A stretch of 21,348 nucleotides of DNA from Candidatus Bathyarchaeota archaeon (GCA_014859755.1 JACUTO010000008.1:1-21348); one strand, 5' to 3'; counted from the stretch's first letter, positions 1 through 6,960 are shown. The notes: a model not told the origin generated them from the letters alone. Translations and numbers: made by a program.

Positions 1-45
1 TTCCAAAATCACCTCATCAAGGTAGTAATTCAAAAAGGTTATATT

Positions 46-74
46 TGTATGCATACATGCATGCCGCGCGCGCA
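46..74. repeat. Alternating purine-pyrimidine tract ending in (CG)n
   Basis: Positions 46-64 alternate pyrimidine and purine without a break (a TGTATGCATACATGC-type run). After one phase break, 65-74 continue as CGCGCGCGC followed by A. Such tracts are the classic Z-DNA-prone sequence. It lies about 50 bp upstream of the TATA box of the rubredoxin fusion gene. The sequence is seen directly; any structural or regulatory role is inference. Confidence 0.6.
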
Positions 75-120
75 ATAATGTACGTCGAACAAAAGGTACT
101 TTGACGAAACAGAATTAGGC

Positions 121-129
121 ATAAAAATA
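121..129 (+). promoter_or_regulatory. TATA box of the rubredoxin-TPP fusion gene
   Basis: ATAAAAATA is centred about 27 nt before the ATG at 152. That spacing would place the transcription start at or next to the start codon, so a leaderless mRNA is likely. This supports the ATG at 152 over the internal ATG at 188. Confidence 0.5.
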
Positions 130-151
130 GAAGAGTTCACTGAAAGAATTT

Positions 152-1975
152 ATGTCCTTGGAAACAAAGAATAGTCTGGTAATTCAAATGGTTAAGTGGA
201 AATGCACTGTTTGTAACTACATTTATGATGAAGAAAAAGAAGGCAAAAAGTTTAAAGACCTTAGTCCAAGTTGGGTGTGCCCTGTTTGTGGAGCGCCTAA
301 GTCAGCCTTCGTTAGAATTGGAGAGAAAATACCCAAAAAGAAGGCTGTCACTGTTCCGACCGTGGCGGAGAAGATAGTTGAACAACTTTCGGCGATGGGC
401 GTGAGATACATCTACGGAATCCCGGGCGATTCTAATCTGCCCCTTGTAGAAGCTTTGAGCAGCCAAAACGAGATAAAATTCGTCTTAACGAGACATGAAG
501 AGACAGCTGCTTTCATGGCGTCGGCCCACGCAAAGCTCACCGATGAAATTGGAGTCTGCTTGTCAATTGCTGGTCCCGGAGCAACCAACCTGATCACGGG
601 GCTGATGGACGCTGCCACCGATGGGGCGCCAGTCCTAGCTTTGACGGGACAGGTTCCTCAAGTTTTCTTGGGAAGCGAGTCCCTGCAGGAGATCGATCAG
701 ATTGAACTATTCGGACCGTTTACGGTTTTCAATGAAACGGTCGCCAGGCCTGCCCAAGCTATCGGCTTGACCGTGTTAGCCGTGAAAAACGCATACTTTA
801 AACGTGGAGTGGCGTTGTTAAGCCTGCCCACAGATGTTCTCGCGGAAGAGCTGGAGGACGAGATATGGAAGCCGGAGGAGCACCTTTTCAAACAAATCCT
901 GACTCCCACGGATGAGGACGTAGAGAAGGCAGCGAAGCTCGTTGATGAGAGCAGGAGACCGATCATTTTGGGAGGTTGGGGGATACGAAACTGCGGAAAA
1001 GAGATCGTTGAACTTGCAGAAAGAATCTCTGCGCCAATCGCGACCACCTCTAGGGCGAAGGGCGTCATCCCAGAAACTCACGACCTGGCTGTAGGCGTCT
1101 TAGGGTCCATAGGCACCCGTTTTGCTGCTAAAGCCATGACTAAAGCGGATCTCGTCATCGTTGTCGGATCAGGGTTCAGGCAGAGAAACCTTGTACCACA
1201 TCTACCGATAGTTCAAATAGACATTGACGGTGTGAAGCTTGGAAAAAGTTTTCCGATAAAGGTCGGTCTAACGGGTGACGCAAAAGCGGTTTTGAAAAAG
1301 TTGATCAAGAAGGTGTCTGCAAAGAAACCGGATAAGAAGTATTTTGACGAGATCAAGAAAATCAAAGAGGAGCATCTCGAAGAGATAAGGGAAGACTCCG
1401 AAAACATGTCCGTTCCGATACACCCAGGCTACATGATTCAAGCCATAAAAAGACATGCTGAAAAGAACGCCATCATCTGCGTTGATGTGGGAGACCACAC
1501 GTACTGGTTCTACAAAAAATACACCTGCGACGGTGAAAAGACCCTCATGTCAGCCAACATGGCGAGCATGGCCTTCGCGCTCCCAGCTTCCCTCGCAGCC
1601 CGGATAGACCTCCCAAACAGGCAGGTGATATGCGTCACGGGCGATGGGGGATTCGGCATGCTCATGGCCGACTTCACAACGGCCGTCTACAATAGGCTTC
1701 CCATAAAAGTTGTGCTTTTCAACGACAGCAAACTGAAGAACATAAAGAAGGAGCAGATGATGTACGGTTACAAAGAATTTGGAACAGATTTTGTGAACCC
1801 AAACTTTGCAGATTTTGCGAAGTCTTGTGGTGGGGAAGGCTATCGGGTGGAGAAACCAGAAGAGTTGGACAAGGTCTTGGAACAAGTTTTCAAATCGGAT
1901 AAGCCAGCCATTGTTGATGTCGTCGTGGACCCTGACGAGATGGCTCCGATAATAAAGGTGGCTGCTGAAGACTAG
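152..1975 (+). CDS. Rubredoxin-fused TPP-dependent pyruvate oxidase-like enzyme
   Basis: A 607-residue fusion. Residues 16-57 form a rubredoxin domain with the paired iron ligands C18/C21 and C43/C46 (CTVC and CPVCGA). Residues from about 68 to the end form a full-length thiamine-diphosphate enzyme: RHEE with the likely catalytic Glu at 116, the AGPGATN segment, a central Rossmann-like domain, and a GDGGFG...FND TPP/Mg-binding motif near the C-terminus. The C-terminal segment (NPNFADFAKSCGG, then IVDVVVDPDE) resembles pyruvate oxidase PoxB more than acetolactate synthase, but the PoxB lipid-binding tail is absent. I infer cytoplasmic decarboxylation of pyruvate or another 2-oxo acid, with electrons leaving through the fused rubredoxin; FAD binding cannot be confirmed by eye. 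trmO follows after 17 nt. An internal ATG at 188 would still keep the rubredoxin domain. Alternative: acetolactate-synthase-like carboligase. Confidence 0.87.
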   Translation: MSLETKNSLVIQMVKWKCTVCNYIYDEEKEGKKFKDLSPSWVCPVCGAPKSAFVRIGEKIPKKKAVTVPTVAEKIVEQLSAMGVRYIYGIPGDSNLPLVEALSSQNEIKFVLTRHEETAAFMASAHAKLTDEIGVCLSIAGPGATNLITGLMDAATDGAPVLALTGQVPQVFLGSESLQEIDQIELFGPFTVFNETVARPAQAIGLTVLAVKNAYFKRGVALLSLPTDVLAEELEDEIWKPEEHLFKQILTPTDEDVEKAAKLVDESRRPIILGGWGIRNCGKEIVELAERISAPIATTSRAKGVIPETHDLAVGVLGSIGTRFAAKAMTKADLVIVVGSGFRQRNLVPHLPIVQIDIDGVKLGKSFPIKVGLTGDAKAVLKKLIKKVSAKKPDKKYFDEIKKIKEEHLEEIREDSENMSVPIHPGYMIQAIKRHAEKNAIICVDVGDHTYWFYKKYTCDGEKTLMSANMASMAFALPASLAARIDLPNRQVICVTGDGGFGMLMADFTTAVYNRLPIKVVLFNDSKLKNIKKEQMMYGYKEFGTDFVNPNFADFAKSCGGEGYRVEKPEELDKVLEQVFKSDKPAIVDVVVDPDEMAPIIKVAAED

Positions 1976-1992
1976 AGAAGCTGAGTGATGGG

Positions 1993-2475
1993 ATGTCAGC
2001 TGCAGAGAAGATCGAGTTGAAACCGGTAGGTTTCGTCAAAACGAAGGCTGTTGGAAAAGAAGTTAGGGATAAGGGTAACGTTTCGAAGATAGTTTTTCGC
2101 GAGGATCTGGCAGAGGCTTTGAACGGCGTAGAAGATTTTTCCCATTTGTTTGTGATATTTTGGATGCATGAAATCTCAGAGGAAGAGAGGAGGACTATGA
2201 AAGTTCGTCCTAGGGGTAGAAGTGACATGCCCCTGCTGGGAGCCTTTGCAACCCGGACACCACATCGTCCAAATCCCATAGGGCTAACATTGGTTGAGCT
2301 CTTGGAAGTAGAGGGCAACGTTTTGACTGTTCGCGGTCTCGACGCCTTTGACGGCACACCGGTCTTGGATATAAAGCCCTTCGACTACTTGGATGTGGCT
2401 GAAGGTGCGAGGGTTCCTGAGTGGTGGATGAAGCTGGAGAAGGAAAAACCAGGGAAACGTGGAATCAGCAAATAA
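1993..2475 (+). CDS. trmO: tRNA m6t6A37 methyltransferase TrmO (TsaA family)
   Basis: A 160-residue single-domain protein of the TsaA/TrmO (COG1720) family. Visible family features are the early KPVGFVKT strand, SHLFVIFWMHE near residue 50, the signature RTPHRPNPIGLT, and GLDAFDGTPVLDIKPF. Characterised members use S-adenosylmethionine to N6-methylate t6A at position 37 of ANN-decoding tRNAs; the fold is a beta-barrel rather than a Rossmann methyltransferase. The length matches the short archaeal form without the bacterial C-terminal extension. It starts 17 nt after the fusion gene, with a weak GTGATGG just before the ATG, so co-transcription is likely though no shared function is evident. 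An alternating GC tract begins one base after the stop. Confidence 0.9.
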   Translation: MSAAEKIELKPVGFVKTKAVGKEVRDKGNVSKIVFREDLAEALNGVEDFSHLFVIFWMHEISEEERRTMKVRPRGRSDMPLLGAFATRTPHRPNPIGLTLVELLEVEGNVLTVRGLDAFDGTPVLDIKPFDYLDVAEGARVPEWWMKLEKEKPGKRGISK

Positions 2476-2476
2476 T

Positions 2477-2484
2477 GCGCGCGC
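2477..2484. repeat. GCGCGCGC tract directly after trmO
   Basis: An 8-nt alternating GC tract starts 2 nt past the last base of the trmO stop codon and runs straight into a T-rich segment. It is one of the clearest examples of the gene-end tracts in this window. Confidence 0.7.
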
Positions 2485-2504
2485 TCTTTAATTTTTGTAG
2501 TTTT
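2485..2504 (+). terminator. T-rich tract, likely trmO terminator
   Basis: TCTTTAATTTTTGTAGTTTT follows the trmO stop and GC tract. T-rich tracts after genes are the usual archaeal termination signal. No strong hairpin is present. Confidence 0.4.
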
Positions 2505-2521
2505 AAGACTTCGAAATGCGA

Positions 2522-2530
2522 GTTATATAT
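2522..2530 (+). promoter_or_regulatory. TATA box of the SAM methyltransferase gene
   Basis: GTTATATAT lies about 27 nt before the GTG at 2554, which puts the transcription start close to the start codon. A GAGGTG overlapping the GTG could instead be read as a ribosome-binding site, but it is too close for normal use, so a leaderless transcript is the simpler reading. Confidence 0.5.
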
Positions 2531-2553
2531 CAAACGCATCCTAAACTGATGAG

Positions 2554-3222
2554 GTGAACACTACGCAGTCTGACAATGATGCAATCAGATTATTGTACGA
2601 CAAGATTACTAAGATTCCCATGTTTTGGTACTGGGACGCATTGTTTAGCCGCGCTACAGAAAATTCTATTTATCGAAAAAAGGCGATAGCGCCTTTGAAC
2701 TTAACAGGCAACTCCGTTATTCTTGATGTTGCTTGCGGCACAGGATTGAACTTCAAAATTATCGAGAGTTACTTACGTAATAGCGGAAGGCTTGTCGGAG
2801 TTGATTTTTCACCCGAAACTTTGAAGGTAGCAAGGAACCAGATTGCAAAGCACAAATGGACAAATATAGAACTTGTAAATATGAGGATCACAGATTACGA
2901 ACCTGAAATCCTCTTCGATGCGTCACTTTGCACATTCGCGTTAGAAACAATGCCTGACTATAAAATTGCGGTTGAGAAGATATTTCATCTACTCAAGCCA
3001 CAAGGAAAATTTGCGATGATAGGAGTGAAAGTCAGTTCCCGAATGCCTTACAAGCTCGGGAACGCCTTTATGGAATGGTTTAGTAGAAAATTTGGGGGAA
3101 TTGACATGCACCGAGACGTGTCTACATATATTAAATCAAAGTGTAGCAAAACTAATTACGAAGAATGTTTTGGAGGCTTTTACTACATTTTGAGTACGTC
3201 CAAATCTTGCTTTACACAGTGA
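2554..3222 (+). CDS. Class I SAM-dependent methyltransferase, UbiE-like
   Basis: A 222-residue protein starting at GTG. The Rossmann motif I is SVILDVACGTGLN near residues 54-66, followed by GVDFSPETLKVA (motif post-I acidic residue) and a central CTFALETMPDY/KIFHLLKPQGKFAMIGV segment. This arrangement is typical of UbiE/COQ5 and related small-molecule methyltransferases. The substrate cannot be told; the C-terminal third (EWFSRKFGGIDMHRDVSTYI) resembles phospholipid or quinone methyltransferases loosely. The gene looks more AT-rich than its neighbours and stands alone between trmO and a noncoding stretch, so lateral acquisition is possible but unproven. Confidence 0.8.
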   Translation: MNTTQSDNDAIRLLYDKITKIPMFWYWDALFSRATENSIYRKKAIAPLNLTGNSVILDVACGTGLNFKIIESYLRNSGRLVGVDFSPETLKVARNQIAKHKWTNIELVNMRITDYEPEILFDASLCTFALETMPDYKIAVEKIFHLLKPQGKFAMIGVKVSSRMPYKLGNAFMEWFSRKFGGIDMHRDVSTYIKSKCSKTNYEECFGGFYYILSTSKSCFTQ

Positions 3223-3305
3223 ATATCGGAAAATGCAAATCAGTCAAATGTTATTGATTTCACCTATTTGTTTACTTTGTCGGAATAAACAGCAAACTAC
3301 ACACT

Positions 3306-3314
3306 GCGCGCGCG
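3306..3314. repeat. GCGCGCGCG tract
   Basis: A 9-nt alternating tract 84 nt after the stop of the 2554-3222 methyltransferase gene. Confidence 0.65.
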
Positions 3315-3428
3315 ATCTGAACAGAACACTTAGGCTACCTCTACACGTACAGACCGCCTTTTTTTCTGTTACATCAATTCTTGATTGAGTAATGTTTATG
3401 AAATGTTGGGCTTGTAACAAGTTGCTTT

Positions 3429-3434
3429 GCGCGC
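3429..3434. repeat. GCGCGC tract
   Basis: A 6-nt tract in the middle of the 3223-3758 stretch, 36 nt before the GTTGTTGTTG inverted repeat. Confidence 0.55.
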
Positions 3435-3469
3435 AGCACCTGCCCAAGCCTTAGCTCAGCTTAGAAGTG

Positions 3470-3509
3470 GTTGTTGTTGTTTACAAACTAGGAAAAAACC
3501 AACAACAAC
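3470..3509. repeat. 10-bp inverted repeat
   Basis: GTTGTTGTTG at 3470-3479 is the exact reverse complement of CAACAACAAC at 3500-3509, with a 20-nt spacer. It could form a hairpin in a transcript from either strand. Simple-sequence composition makes chance more likely than for a mixed-sequence stem. Confidence 0.5.
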
Positions 3510-3631
3510 ACGCAGCTTCCGGATCAGCTGCCAACTCCCGAAAAGACTCGGTCTAGAACTAGTCACTAAGGACTATGCGACAACTGCTTCCACGTCAACC
3601 TCAGATGAACCGCCAAGCATTGAGGAAGTAT

Positions 3632-3638
3632 GCGCGCG
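3632..3638. repeat. GCGCGCG tract
   Basis: A 7-nt tract about 120 nt beyond the 3' end of the ZIP gene (minus strand), just next to the 8-bp hairpin at 3650-3669. Confidence 0.55.
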
Positions 3639-3649
3639 TGATATTAGCC

Positions 3650-3669
3650 TTCTCTATTCTTATAGAGAA
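3650..3669 (-). terminator. Hairpin downstream of ZIP gene
   Basis: TTCTCTAT and ATAGAGAA form a perfect 8-bp stem with a 4-nt loop (TCTT), about 90 nt past the ZIP stop. The symmetry is seen directly. A terminator role is inferred from position only, and there is no T-run on the minus strand right after it. Confidence 0.3.
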
Positions 3670-3758
3670 TACCCCGTAGAACTTGATTGGGTTGAACCGT
3701 CAAAGATGGAAGGCTACATCTTTTCGAAAATCAACTTGTCCTCTTGGAGCGAATTCTT

Positions 3759-4534
3759 CTATTCGGGGAAGAGAAGGCCTAGAGACCATATGAGGACTAT
3801 TCCGAAGACGAACAAGACAAACTGTATCATGGATTTTCCGATGTTTTCTTCTTTTTGTATCTCGGGGATCAATTCGGAGGCTGCGAGGTAAATGAAACCG
3901 CCTGCAGCTAGAGCGATGAGTAAACCGACAAAGTTCTCTGTGTGTATTGAAAGATAATTGGAGATGAGGACTCCGACAACGGCTGTTAATGCAGATAAGA
4001 AGTTAACGAACAGCGCCCTATATCGTGTAAAGCCGCCATAGACCAGGACTCCGAAGTCTCCGATTTCTTGGGGGAGTTCGTAAAGATTACGGCGACGGTG
4101 GTGGCTAATCCCACCGTGATGTTTATGAAAAAACTGGCGGCAATTATCATTCCATCAATGAGGTTGTGGGCTCCGTCTCCTATCACATTTAAATAAACAA
4201 ACTTCTTGACGGTCATCTTCTCCTCAACATCGGATTGATTCCCGTGTACGTGTCCGTGGTACCAATAGATATTTCGTTCAAGGAAGAAGAACCCGAGAAA
4301 GCCTAGAGTAACATAAAGAACAGTAACTGAAAGCTGGTCTTCTCCAAGGAATTCTATGGCTTCCGGTAGCAAATCCAGATAAGCCGCGCCTAAGATGGAA
4401 CCTGCTGAAAAGCTGAGAAGAACAAACAAGATTCTGTCTAGCGTAGTCTCTTTTAGAGATATGGCAAAAACTCCAACCAACGACAAGAGGCTGACTACGG
4501 CGACAGCTAGGATCGCGTAAAGTAGATCAGACAA
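3759..4534 (-). pseudogene. ZIP-family divalent metal transporter, frameshifted
   Basis: The start is TTG at 4534, with a strong GGAGG site about 7 nt upstream. Codons 1-151 encode the N-terminal half, including a His-rich loop (YHGHVHG) and the TM4 metal motif GDGAHNLIDG (H123, D127). At 4080-4082 one base is missing: the family's HELPQE motif in the next helix reads TTT-AC-GAA instead of TTT-CAC-GAA. Restoring one base gives ELPQEIGDFGVLVYGG and an uninterrupted frame through two or three more membrane segments to FGIVLIWSLGLLFPE and a TAG at 3759-3761. The repaired protein would be 258 residues, normal for ZIP transporters. As written, translation leaves the frame and ends after about 31 unrelated residues at 3986. 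The lesion falls on a metal-ligand His. It is either a real inactivating deletion, a recoding site, or an assembly error; the clean downstream frame argues that any loss is recent. Divergent from the CDF exporter. Confidence 0.85.
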
Positions 4535-4606
4535 GCATCTCCTCCTTCTTTTATGTCAACGATATGCACCCGTTAATGAAGATAATGGAAACGTTAGGAA
4601 ATCTAA

Positions 4607-4614
4607 GTTTAATA
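4607..4614 (+). promoter_or_regulatory. Probable TATA box of the CDF gene
   Basis: GTTTAATA lies about 44 nt before the ATG at 4655, predicting a short leader of around 18 nt. No clear ribosome-binding site is seen before this ATG. Confidence 0.35.
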
Positions 4615-4654
4615 GCAACGGATAGAAGATCTATGTCATGAGAGCGACGTTCCA

Positions 4655-5539
4655 ATGCACGAACATTTCCATCCACTAAGAGGCACAAGATATATTGGAA
4701 TAGCCCTAGGCATCACCATATCCTTCTTCATTATTGAGTTAGTCGGAGGAATTCTAACAAACAGCCTAGCCCTCTTAACAGACGCTTGGCACATGCTGAA
4801 CCACATCCTTGCCCTAGTCTTCGCCCTCGTAGCTGCATGGCTTGCCCTGCGACCTGTCACGGTGAACAAAACCTACGGCTACTACCGTGCGGAGATTCTA
4901 GCGGCTTTTTTGAACGGCATCTTCCTGTGGGCGGTCGCGGTTTTCATCTTCTATCAGGCTATTCTGCGGATTCAACAACCAGCTGAAGTAGAAAGCCTGA
5001 ACATGTTGATTATTGCTGTTTTGGGTCTGATGGCCAACGGACTGTCTGCGGTAACCCTTTCAAGGTCAAAGGATGAGAGTTTAAACGTTAAAGGCGCCTT
5101 TCTACACGTTGTCGCCGACACCCTGGGATCAGTAGGGGCGATTTCCGCCGGGATAATCATGTTTTTCACCGAATGGTATCTGATAGATCCTTTGATCAGC
5201 ATGATGATAGGCGTATTGATTTTCTATAGTTCCGGGAGACTCGTCCGAGACTCCTTGAACGTTCTACTTGAAGGAGTTCCTTCCCACATAGACGTGAGTG
5301 CACTGGAGCGTAGAATAGTTGAAGTGAAAGGCGTAAAAAGAGTTCATGATCTTCACGTTTGGTGTATCACTCCAACTAAGATGTGTTGCATGAGCGGTCA
5401 CGTGGTGGTGAAAAAGGGGACAAACAGAAAGAAGCTGATCACGACTTTGATCAACGTATTTAAAGAAGAGTTTGGAATCGACCACACCACTATTCAACTT
5501 GAGGATGAAGGCTACCCGAAAGCAGCTGGCGAACACTAG
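4655..5539 (+). CDS. Cation diffusion facilitator (Zn/Cd/Co efflux), altered site
   Basis: A 294-residue CDF protein of the CzcD/ZitB type, exporting divalent metal from the cytoplasm against protons. It has a short His-containing N-terminus (HEHFH), six predicted membrane helices to about residue 205, and a cytoplasmic C-terminal domain with VKGVKRVHDLHVW. The transport site of Zn members is HxxxD in TM2 and HxxxD in TM5. TM5 is intact (H151, D155), but TM2 reads DAWHMLNHILAL, so H46 is kept and the usual Asp is His (H50). The C-terminal domain carries extra thiols (WCITPTKMCCMSGH). Divergent from the broken ZIP importer, with about 120 bp between starts, so opposed control by metal is plausible. 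Family is certain; the metal is not. Confidence 0.92.
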   Translation: MHEHFHPLRGTRYIGIALGITISFFIIELVGGILTNSLALLTDAWHMLNHILALVFALVAAWLALRPVTVNKTYGYYRAEILAAFLNGIFLWAVAVFIFYQAILRIQQPAEVESLNMLIIAVLGLMANGLSAVTLSRSKDESLNVKGAFLHVVADTLGSVGAISAGIIMFFTEWYLIDPLISMMIGVLIFYSSGRLVRDSLNVLLEGVPSHIDVSALERRIVEVKGVKRVHDLHVWCITPTKMCCMSGHVVVKKGTNRKKLITTLINVFKEEFGIDHTTIQLEDEGYPKAAGEH

Positions 5540-5558
5540 AAACCTAGCTACTGTTCAA

Positions 5559-5566
5559 GCGCGCGC
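5559..5566. repeat. GCGCGCGC tract between convergent genes
   Basis: An 8-nt tract 20 nt after the CDF stop and about 50 nt from the end of the convergent endonuclease III gene. Confidence 0.65.
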
Positions 5567-5614
5567 CATTCGTTTTATTGAAAACTCTAGCCTTATAAAC
5601 TGACACTTGTCACC

Positions 5615-6286
5615 TTAGTCGAAAGTGAAGGCGAAGGAACAGAGCTTGTTCAAGACGCATATTTCACATTTTGGTTTCCTTGCCGCGCAGATTCTTCTAC
5701 CGTGAAATATTAGCAAGTCTGTTATTCTTTTCCAACGGGTTTTCGGAACTATCTCCATCAAATCGCCCTCTATTTTATTCGGATTTTCATGCTCTGAAAG
5801 CCCCAGTCTTCCGGCAAGCCTGCGGACATGGGTGTCCACCGCTATTCCTTCAACAACGCCATACGCATTCGACAAGACAATGTTCGCAGTCTTTCTAGCG
5901 ACACCTGGCAATTCAAGCAATTCTTCCATTGTTTTCGGAACCTGCGAGTTGAACTCTGCAATCAGGATCTGGCAACACTTCTTGACGTTTCTGGCCTTGT
6001 TTCTGTAGAAGCCGGTGGATCTTATGTCTTCTTCAAGTTCCTCCAGATCCGCATAGGCGTAGTCTTCTGCCTTTCTATACTTTTTGAAGAGGACTTTCGT
6101 GACAGTGTTCACCCTTCTGTCAGTGCATTGAGCCGAAAGGATGGTGGCCACCAAGAGCTCCAGAGGGTTCGTGTAGTCTAGGGCTATTTTTGCGTCTGAG
6201 TGTTCCTTCTCCAACAGTTCAATGATCCTTAGCACCCTAGTTTTGTTGCCCCGTTCTGTATCTACGGGTTTCGATTTCTCTTTCAT
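5615..6286 (-). CDS. nth: Endonuclease III (DNA glycosylase/AP lyase)
   Basis: A 223-residue base-excision-repair enzyme that removes oxidised pyrimidines and cleaves the abasic site. The helix-hairpin-helix ELPGVARKTANIV carries the catalytic Lys (K132), followed by AVDTHVRRLAGRLG with the catalytic Asp (D151). The C-terminal [4Fe-4S] loop has C200, C207, C210 and C216 in the standard C-x6-C-x2-C-x5-C spacing. Length and order match the family. The gene is convergent with the CDF gene and has a small remnant ORF just upstream on the same strand. Confidence 0.95.
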   Translation of the reverse strand: MKEKSKPVDTERGNKTRVLRIIELLEKEHSDAKIALDYTNPLELLVATILSAQCTDRRVNTVTKVLFKKYRKAEDYAYADLEELEEDIRSTGFYRNKARNVKKCCQILIAEFNSQVPKTMEELLELPGVARKTANIVLSNAYGVVEGIAVDTHVRRLAGRLGLSEHENPNKIEGDLMEIVPKTRWKRITDLLIFHGRRICAARKPKCEICVLNKLCSFAFTFD

Positions 6287-6332
6287 TGCAATGCTTCCTG
6301 CACATAATCTCGACCTGAGGAGATCTCTCTCG

Positions 6333-6413
6333 CTATACCTTTCTATCTAGTTCCTTTGCCTTCTGGAAAGCCTTTTTGCTCCAGAGAAGCCAAGAAATCT
6401 CAGTTTCAGTCAT
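6333..6413 (-). pseudogene. 26-codon ORF, possible remnant of a DUF255/YyaL thioredoxin-like gene
   Basis: ATG at 6413 has GAGG about 6 nt upstream and a TAG at 6333-6335. The peptide contains ISWLLWSKKAFQKAKELDR, which resembles the start of DUF255 (YyaL-type) thioredoxin-domain proteins, where W-x-x-W-x-x-x-A-F-x-x-A-K-x-x-D precedes a CxWCH active site. No such active site follows in any frame before the endonuclease III start 46 nt on. I infer a truncated remnant; a genuine short leader peptide is the alternative. Similarity is from memory and unsearched. Confidence 0.35.
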
Positions 6414-6528
6414 AAGAAGCCTCGCTCATACCTGCCGACAAGGCAATTGTTGTTAATAACATAAGTCTCGCTGACTAAATAGTTTGCAGAAAGCCTTTAC
6501 TTGTGTAATGAAACAATGTTTTGGGGTG

Positions 6529-6708
6529 ATGCTGTTGGATGTTAAGCTCTTCGTTGACGGTGAGGAGATCGATCTGAGCGAGTTTGTTGTAAAGATATTA
6601 AGCGGGGCTCTCGTGGGGGCGGTGACTTCTTTGCGCGGAATAAAGGGGGACTGGAAGGAGATCGAAGTAAAGGTGACAAAAACGGAGAGAACCTCTGAAG
6701 CAGAATGA
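6529..6708 (+). CDS. Small conserved-looking protein of unknown function
   Basis: About 59 residues from the ATG at 6529, which overlaps a GGGGTGATG site; an in-frame ATG at 6508 would add 7 residues. The peptide starts LLDVKLFVDGEEIDLSEFV and continues with a short hydrophobic helix (ILSGALVGAVTSLRGI) and DWKEIEVKV. The alternating strand-turn-helix look and clean composition suggest a real small alpha/beta protein. I do not recognise a characterised family. The winged-helix gene follows after 15 nt, so the two probably form an operon; together they could be a regulator and a small partner, which is inference only. Confidence 0.65.
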   Translation: MLLDVKLFVDGEEIDLSEFVVKILSGALVGAVTSLRGIKGDWKEIEVKVTKTERTSEAE

Positions 6709-6723
6709 GAAGGTAAGTTGTTT

Positions 6724-6960
6724 ATGAGCCTAAAGAAACTCAGTGAGAAAGAAGCTGTCGAGCTTGTTATCTCCATATTGAAGGGGGCAGAAAAGCCTCT
6801 TACAACGCGAGAAATTGAGGAAAAAACCCGAAAACGCATGGTCTCCTGTCCGGACAAGACTCCAGTATTTCTAAACAGGTTGCGCATAAAAGGAGTCATT
6901 GAGGGCCAGCTGTCCGCGGAAAGGAGAGGCTGGATTTGGTGGATAAAAAGGGAAGGTTAG
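6724..6960 (+). CDS. Small winged-helix-like protein
   Basis: About 78 residues from the ATG at 6724 (an upstream TTG at 6718 is possible). AGAAGGTAAG about 10 nt before the ATG may serve for ribosome binding. The layout is helix (SEKEAVELVISILKGA), then a helix-turn-helix-like KPLTTREIEEKTRKRM, a C-terminal recognition-like helix (TPVFLNRLRIKGVIEG) and a basic WIWWIKREG wing. This fits a single winged-helix DNA-binding domain. The target is unknown. Its 3' end overlaps the end of the convergent tusB-like gene by 4 nt. Confidence 0.65.
   Translation: MSLKKLSEKEAVELVISILKGAEKPLTTREIEEKTRKRMVSCPDKTPVFLNRLRIKGVIEGQLSAERRGWIWWIKREG

Larger units (their letters stand above)
3223..3758. other. Noncoding stretch with GC tracts and inverted repeats
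   Basis: No convincing gene. The stretch holds three alternating GC tracts (3306-3314, 3429-3434, 3632-3638), a T-run at 3359-3365, and two inverted repeats listed separately. An open frame on the plus strand (3427-3891) has acidic, coding-like composition in its middle but runs antisense into the ZIP gene and matches no family I know. Confidence 0.5.

Noticed and set aside
697..1068. 123-residue ORF antisense to the fusion gene
   Set aside because: A shadow of a well-supported coding region; low-complexity Ser-rich sequence.
3427..3891. 154-residue plus-strand ORF
   Set aside because: Its 3' third is antisense to the ZIP gene, its start lies in a GC tract with no ribosome-binding site, and no family is recognised. 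Part of it (3540-3750) might be a remnant, so it is kept only as a note.
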